Source: Streptomyces fulvorobeus
GTDB taxonomy: Bacteria > Actinomycetota > Actinomycetes > Streptomycetales > Streptomycetaceae
Length of the DNA: 64,000 nt
Assembly (NCBI RefSeq): GCF_013167895.1
Contig: NZ_BLWC01000001.1
Location: 1,488,001-1,552,000 of the forward strand
Reading direction: 5' to 3'
Under the pieces are notes generated by a model. It was not told where the DNA came from. It saw nothing but the letters and a program-made list of their open reading frames with translations, and ran no database searches. The position numbers were made by a program, and so were the translations under genes. The first letter of the stretch is position 1; every line of letters starts with the position of its first letter. This document shows positions 59,939 to 64,000 of the stretch, piece by piece.

Positions 59939-60733
59939 CTACTGCTTGTCGAACCTGTGCGGACCCTGCTGCGACTGCGGCGCGGCGTCCTGCGCCCCGC
60001 CTTCGATGGCCTGCTTCTGCGCGGAGGAGCCGCCGGCCAGTTCGGCCTTCATGCGCTGGAGCTCCAGCTCCACATCCGTACCACCGGAGATCCGGTCCAG
60101 CTCGGCGGCGATGTCGTCCTTCGCCGTCCCGGACGCGTCGTCCAGGGCGCCTGAGGCGAGCAGTTCGTCGATGGCACCGGCCCGCGCCTGGAGCTGCTGG
60201 GTCTTGTCCTCGGCCCGCTGGATCGCCAGGCCGACGTCGCCCATCTCCTCGGAGATGCCCGAGAACGCCTCGCCGATCCGGGTCTGCGCCTGGGCCGCCG
60301 TGTACGTGGCCTTGATGGTCTCCTTCTTGGTACGGAAGGCATCGACCTTGGCCTGGAGCCGCTGGGCCGCGAGGGTGAGCTTCTCCTCCTCGCCCTGCAA
60401 CGTCTGGTGCTGCGTCTCCAGGTCCGTCACCTGCTGCTGGAGGGCGGCGCGGCGCGACAGCGCCTCGCGGGCCAGATCCTCACGGCCGAGCGCGAGCGCC
60501 TTGCGGCCCTGGTCCTCCAGCTTGGACGACTGCCCCTGCAACTGGTTCAGCTGCAGTTCCAGCCGCTTGCGCGACGTCGCCACGTCGGCGACACCGCGTC
60601 GCACCTTCTGGAGCAGCTCCAGCTGCTTCTGGTACGAGTAGTCGAGGGTCTCGCGCGGGTCCTCGGCCCGGTCAAGGGCCTTGTTGGCCTTCGCGCGGAA
60701 GATCATTCCCATACGCTTCATGACACCGCTCAT
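59939..60733 (-). CDS. pspA: phage shock protein A (PspA/IM30 family)
   Basis: 264 residues forming an ESCRT-III-like helical hairpin. GMIFRAKANKALDRAEDPRE and YSYQKQLELLQKVRRGVADV start the family; long heptad coiled coils (EKLTLAAQRLQAKVDAF) and VGLAIQRAEDKTQQLQARA follow. The C-terminal extension (SSAQKQAIEGGAQDAAPQS) is low complexity. It protects membranes under stress in E. coli and Streptomyces. It lies at the head of pspA-pspAA and divergent from the DUF3043 gene. Confidence 0.94.
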   Translation of the reverse strand: MSGVMKRMGMIFRAKANKALDRAEDPRETLDYSYQKQLELLQKVRRGVADVATSRKRLELQLNQLQGQSSKLEDQGRKALALGREDLAREALSRRAALQQQVTDLETQHQTLQGEEEKLTLAAQRLQAKVDAFRTKKETIKATYTAAQAQTRIGEAFSGISEEMGDVGLAIQRAEDKTQQLQARAGAIDELLASGALDDASGTAKDDIAAELDRISGGTDVELELQRMKAELAGGSSAQKQAIEGGAQDAAPQSQQGPHRFDKQ

Positions 60734-61017
60734 GGGCTTCGCGCGCCCCCTTCTGACGGACTGAGCTCCGGCACTCCAACAGAACCCACAGTACGGGCCC
60801 TGTCTCTATTACCGCACCGTCGAAGCACCGATGTGCTCCTCCCCAAGGACGAGTGCCGGTGGTCCCCGCTCCCGCGCAGGGAGTAGGTGAAGGTCAGGGA
60901 AACCCACGGCGTCGTCCGTTCTGCCCCTGTCGGGACGCGTTTAAGGACGCGGGCCGTTGCCGGATCGTTCCCGCCCGGTCCTCTCACGCCCCGATCCACC
61001 CCGTACCCTTGGGTTCT

Positions 61018-61617
61018 GTGTTCCGTAGCCGTTCCTCCAAGGACGAGAAGGCCCCCACCGGCAAGGTGATGGCGGACCTCTCCAAGCAGCCCCGCGACCC
61101 CCAGTCACCAAAGGGTCGCCCCACCCCCAAGCGCAGCGAGGCCCAGACGCAGCGCCGTCGTGCCTCCAGCACGCCGACCGACCGCAAGGAGGCCATGAAG
61201 CGCCAGCGCGAAGCCAGGCGCGCCGATCTGGCCAAGCAGCGCGAGGCGCTCGCGACGGGCGACGAGCGCTACCTTCCGCCGCGTGACAAGGGGCCGGTCA
61301 GGCGCTTCGTCCGCGACTTCGTGGACTCGCGCTTCTGCATCGCCGAGTACTTCCTGCCGCTCGCGGTGATCATCCTGATCCTCAGCGTGATCCAGATCCA
61401 GAACATCCAGAACATCTCCCTGCTGCTCTGGCTCGGTGTGATCGTGCTGATCGTGGTCGACTCGATCGGTCTGGCGTTCCGGCTCAAGAAGCAGCTGCGG
61501 GAGCGGTTCCCCGACGCCCCGAAGCGCGGTGCCGTCGCGTACGGCCTGATGCGTACGCTCCAGATGCGCCGGCTGCGGCTTCCCAAGCCGCAGGTCAAGC
61601 GCGGAGAGCGGCCCTGA
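61018..61617 (+). CDS. DUF3043 membrane protein
   Basis: 199 residues. A basic, soluble N-terminus (FRSRSSKDEKAPTGKV; RSEAQTQRRRASSTPTDRKE) precedes FVRDFVDSRFCIAEYFLP, then two helices (LAVIILILSVIQIQNIQN and LLLWLGVIVLIVVDSIGL), and a basic tail. This matches DUF3043, of unknown function. GTG 61018 follows TACCCT with no Shine-Dalgarno, so the message may be leaderless. The next gene follows after 38 bp. Confidence 0.75.
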   Translation: MFRSRSSKDEKAPTGKVMADLSKQPRDPQSPKGRPTPKRSEAQTQRRRASSTPTDRKEAMKRQREARRADLAKQREALATGDERYLPPRDKGPVRRFVRDFVDSRFCIAEYFLPLAVIILILSVIQIQNIQNISLLLWLGVIVLIVVDSIGLAFRLKKQLRERFPDAPKRGAVAYGLMRTLQMRRLRLPKPQVKRGERP

Positions 61618-61655
61618 GCGCCGACTCCGGCTTCGCGGGGGCCGCTCCGGCGTGG

Positions 61656-62408
61656 ATGAGCGGCCTGGGCGGACTGCGTAACGCGGTCCGCCAGGAGCTC
61701 GTCGCCCGGCAGCTCGACGAGCAGATAGCCGCGCGCTTCCCGGTGGGGCAGCGGCTCCGGGTGCTCGATGTCGGCATGGGCCAGGGCACCCAGGCCCTGC
61801 GCCTGGCCCGGGCCGGTCACTCGGTGACCGGCCTGGAGTCCGACTGCACGATGCTGGCGGCGGCCAGGGAGGCGCTCGCGGGTGAGCCCGAGGGCATCCG
61901 GGAGCGCGTCAGGCTGATCGAGGGCGACGGCCACGAGACCGGCGTGCACTTCCTGCCGGGCAGCTTCGACCTGGTGCTGTGCCACGGGGTGCTGATGTAT
62001 GTCCCGGAACCCGATCCGATGCTGGCGGGCCTGGCGCGGATGCTGGCTTCCGGCGGGCTCCTGTCGCTGCTCGTGCGCAACGCGGACGCGCTGGCGATGC
62101 GGCCCGGGACCGCCGGGGACTTCGAAGGGGCGCTGGCCGCGTTCGACACGGACACGTACACCAACCGGCTCGGCGTCACCGTGCGGGCCGACCGGCTCGA
62201 CGCCCTGACCGCGACGCTCGCCGGGATCGCCGCGCCGCTGCACGCCTGGTACGGGGTGCGGGTGTTCTGCGACAACGTGGACGAGGAGGCCGGGCTGCCC
62301 GCCCCGCCGGAGCTGTCGCGGCTGATGGACGCCGAGGACCGGGCGGGGCGGACCGATCCCTACCGGCGGGTGGCGGCGCTGCTGCACCTGTGCGGCGTAC
62401 GCGGCTGA
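61656..62408 (+). CDS. SAM-dependent methyltransferase
   Basis: 250 residues of class I Rossmann methyltransferase. Motif I is RVLDVGMGQGTQALRLARAG, then TGLESD, LIEGDGHET and FDLVLCHGVLMYV (motifs II-III). The late acceptor region includes HAWYGVRVFCDNVDEEAG. It resembles CmoA/UbiE-type small-molecule or RNA methyltransferases, but the substrate is not determinable. The ATG at 61656 is the first standard start; the frame is open upstream to a CTG next to the DUF3043 stop, so the N-terminus may be longer. Confidence 0.85.
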   Translation: MSGLGGLRNAVRQELVARQLDEQIAARFPVGQRLRVLDVGMGQGTQALRLARAGHSVTGLESDCTMLAAAREALAGEPEGIRERVRLIEGDGHETGVHFLPGSFDLVLCHGVLMYVPEPDPMLAGLARMLASGGLLSLLVRNADALAMRPGTAGDFEGALAAFDTDTYTNRLGVTVRADRLDALTATLAGIAAPLHAWYGVRVFCDNVDEEAGLPAPPELSRLMDAEDRAGRTDPYRRVAALLHLCGVRG

Positions 62409-62510
62409 GCCCCCGGGCGGCTCGCGGGCGGCGGCCCCCGGTCGGCGCCGTACCCCCGGCCGGCGTATCAGCACAGGCCGACGCGGGCGACCGCCGGTGA
62501 TACTCCGGTC

Positions 62511-63590
62511 ATGCGCGCATCCCTCTCCCGCAGCCGACTGCTGCTGCCCCTGACCGCCGGCCTCTGCGCCGCCGCCCTGGTGGGCGGCTGCTCCGCTCCG
62601 GGCTCCGGCTCGGCGGCGCCCGAGGCCGGGCGGCCGGACTCCGCGCGCCAGGGCCCCGCGCGGGCCGCCAACGAGCTCCAGAGCGACTACCAGGACGCCA
62701 TCAGGAACGTCCTGCCGTCCGTCGTGCAGATCGACGCCTCCGAGGGCCTGGGTTCGGGCATCGTCTACGACGGGAAGGGCCACATCGTCACCAACGCCCA
62801 CGTGGTCGGCGAGGAGAAGACCTTCAAGGTCACCGTCGCCACCGGCGAGAAGGTGATCGGTGCCTCGCTGGTCGCCGCCTATCCGGAGCAGGACCTCGCC
62901 GTCCTCAGGCTCGACCAGGCGCCGGACGGGCTCAGGCCCGCGAAGTTCGGCGAATCCGAGAAGGTCGCGGTGGGGCAGATCGTGCTGGCGATGGGCTCTC
63001 CGCTCGGCCTGTCGAGCAGCGTCACCCAGGGCATCGTCTCCGCCCTGGGCCGGACCGTCACCGAGAGCCGGGCGGGCGGCGGCACCGGGGCGACCATCGC
63101 CAACATGGTGCAGACCTCCGCGGCGATCAACCCGGGCAACAGCGGCGGCGCGCTCGTGAACCTCGACAGCGAGGTGGTCGGCATCCCGACCCTGGCGGCG
63201 ACGGACCCGCAGATGGGCGACAGCGCCGCGCCGGGCATCGGATTCGCGATTCCCGTCTCGATGGTGCGGACGGTCGCCGACCAGATCATCAAGGACGGCA
63301 GGGTTACCGACTCCGGCCGGGCGGCCCTGAACATCACGGGCCGGACGGTCGTCGACGACTCCTACCGGCCGGCGGGGGTGGCTCTGGTCAGCGTGGCCGA
63401 CGGCGGCGCCGCCGACCGGGCGGGGCTGCGGGTGGGAGACATCATCACGGAGATCGGCGACGCCGAGGTCACGACGATCACCTCACTGTCGGAGGCGCTG
63501 GCGGACGACGAGCCCGGCGAGAAGGTCACGGTGACCTACCTGCGCAGTGACGCGCGGCGCACGGCCGAGGTCACGCTGGGCGAGATCTAG
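62511..63590 (+). CDS. secreted trypsin-like serine protease with PDZ domain (HtrA-like)
   Basis: 359 residues. The signal peptide ends at a lipobox (ALVGGCSAP). Protease domain: HIVTNAHVVGEE (His), YPEQDLAVLRLDQ (Asp) and NPGNSGGALVN (Ser). A PDZ domain (about 265-355; GVALVSVADGGAADRAGLRVGDIITEIGD) follows. HtrA/DegQ-like lipoproteins do envelope protein quality control. Together with the nearby pspA cluster it suggests an envelope-stress neighbourhood, though it has no shown operon link. Confidence 0.92.
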   Translation: MRASLSRSRLLLPLTAGLCAAALVGGCSAPGSGSAAPEAGRPDSARQGPARAANELQSDYQDAIRNVLPSVVQIDASEGLGSGIVYDGKGHIVTNAHVVGEEKTFKVTVATGEKVIGASLVAAYPEQDLAVLRLDQAPDGLRPAKFGESEKVAVGQIVLAMGSPLGLSSSVTQGIVSALGRTVTESRAGGGTGATIANMVQTSAAINPGNSGGALVNLDSEVVGIPTLAATDPQMGDSAAPGIGFAIPVSMVRTVADQIIKDGRVTDSGRAALNITGRTVVDDSYRPAGVALVSVADGGAADRAGLRVGDIITEIGDAEVTTITSLSEALADDEPGEKVTVTYLRSDARRTAEVTLGEI

Positions 63591-63703
63591 TCCCTGACGT
63601 CTGCGGTCCTGCCCTTCGCCCTGGCCCCGCCGACCGTCCGCCGTCCCTCGCCGTCCCCCGCCGGCCGTGTTCGGTCAACCGTTCACCGTCCCCGTCCCCG
63701 TGC

Positions 63704-63736
63704 GCCGGACAGGCTCGTGCACCGGGCCTGTCCGGC
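63704..63736. terminator. hairpin between the protease and the last gene
   Basis: A perfect 11-bp stem (63704-63714 / 63726-63736) with an 11-base loop lies between the convergent stops at 63590 and 63758. Confidence 0.65.
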
Positions 63737-63757
63737 TAACGGGCTGGGTACGACGCG

Positions 63758-63967
63758 TCAGCCCTGGTCGGCCGAGAGGCGCATCGGGCCGTAGATCTTC
63801 GTCGCGTCCTCGAAGAGCGTGACCTGTTCCGCCCCGCCTTCCAGGAGCTCCTTCCAGAACTCACCGATCCAGGACTCCGCATCGCCCTGGGTCGTGAACT
63901 CGTCCGGCGTCAGCGCCGGCTCCGTCTCCGTACCGTCGGACTTCTCGAACCGCCACGTCCACGCCAT
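63758..63967 (-). CDS. small acidic conserved hypothetical protein
   Basis: 69 residues from the ATG at 63967, which has AGGAGG eight bases upstream; an in-frame upstream start at 63985 has none. WTWRFEKSDG, the central FTTQGDAESWIGEFWKELLE and the end GPMRLS are compact and acidic, with three or four Trp. There is no signal peptide or helix and no family I recognise. The gene is complete in the window. Confidence 0.7.
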   Translation of the reverse strand: MAWTWRFEKSDGTETEPALTPDEFTTQGDAESWIGEFWKELLEGGAEQVTLFEDATKIYGPMRLSADQG

Positions 63968-64000
63968 GTCCGCCTCCTGGGTCACGTTGCTGCCCAGAGC

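Overview
This is about 64 kb of very GC-rich chromosomal DNA from a Streptomyces or a very close relative. The evidence is the strong G/C third-position bias, the frequent GTG and TTG starts, terminators that are long GC hairpins without T-tracts, and the gene order. From memory, that order follows the S. coelicolor core region from about SCO2101 to SCO2172 (metF-thiE ... glkA ... qcr/cta ... nadA ... pspA). It looks like conserved core chromosome. I saw no tRNA, rRNA, insertion sequence, phage gene, CRISPR array or biosynthetic gene cluster.

Layout. 1-6475: an FAD-dependent CrtI-like oxidoreductase, a Tyr/Gln-rich membrane protein, metF, thiE, a small DNA-binding protein and a frameshifted FAD reductase. 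6610-8923: a TPP riboswitch driving thiO-thiS-thiG. 9012-13951: a PASTA Ser/Thr kinase, endonuclease IV, a DUF4396 membrane protein behind a CsoR-like palindrome, a sulfite-oxidase-like molybdoenzyme, and a convergent bacterioferritin/bacterioferritin-associated ferredoxin pair with an iron box. 14104-18681: class II DAHP synthase diverging from a TrpE-TrpG fusion that has a Trp leader peptide and attenuator, then a D-lactate-dehydrogenase-like enzyme. 18758-25535: a MacRS-like two-component system, an acyltransferase, an esterase, an exo/endonuclease-like protein, glucokinase glkA and a frameshifted DUF5304 protein. 25596-34044: a degenerate ArsA-like protein, a SRPBCC protein, a phosphoesterase, an acyl-CoA synthetase, a frameshifted glycosyltransferase, a GT87-type membrane protein and an HExxH lipoprotein. 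34061-36366: two paralogous NlpC/P60 cell-wall hydrolases, one behind a ydaO-type (c-di-AMP) riboswitch. 36661-41634: a NYN-domain protein, small regulators, a class V aminotransferase behind a SAM-IV riboswitch, and trpD. 41756-51046: the respiratory chain, as two minus-strand operons ctaE-qcrC-qcrA-qcrB and ctaC-ctaD-ctaF with an L,D-transpeptidase between them. 51316-57467: a cysteine desulfurase-TusA fusion, a PfkB kinase, a frameshifted membrane protein, and erpA divergent from nadA. 57554-63967: pspA-pspAA followed by a second two-component system, a DUF3043 protein, a methyltransferase and a secreted HtrA-like protease.

How the parts connect. The window is rich in cis-regulation of metabolism: TPP, ydaO and SAM-IV riboswitches, a Trp attenuator, an iron box, and repeats around a nadA promoter. 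Sulfur chemistry recurs (ThiS/ThiG, a NifS-TusA fusion, a SAM-IV-controlled NifS-like aminotransferase, ErpA feeding Fe-S enzymes such as NadA and QcrA). The aromatic/tryptophan branch is represented by aroF, trpEG and trpD. The bc1-aa3 supercomplex genes are complete.

Data quality. Four genes are broken by a single-base change each. Every one is restored by adding one G/C to a short G or C run, and both halves remain well conserved. I suspect homopolymer errors in the assembly rather than four real pseudogenes.

I did not find a convincing undescribed system. The most rewarding leads are the CsoR-like operator before the His-tailed DUF4396 protein, the small ORF downstream of the SAM-IV riboswitch, the repeats flanking the nadA -10, the ydaO asymmetry between the NlpC/P60 paralogues, and the pspA-pspAA-kinase-regulator cluster.
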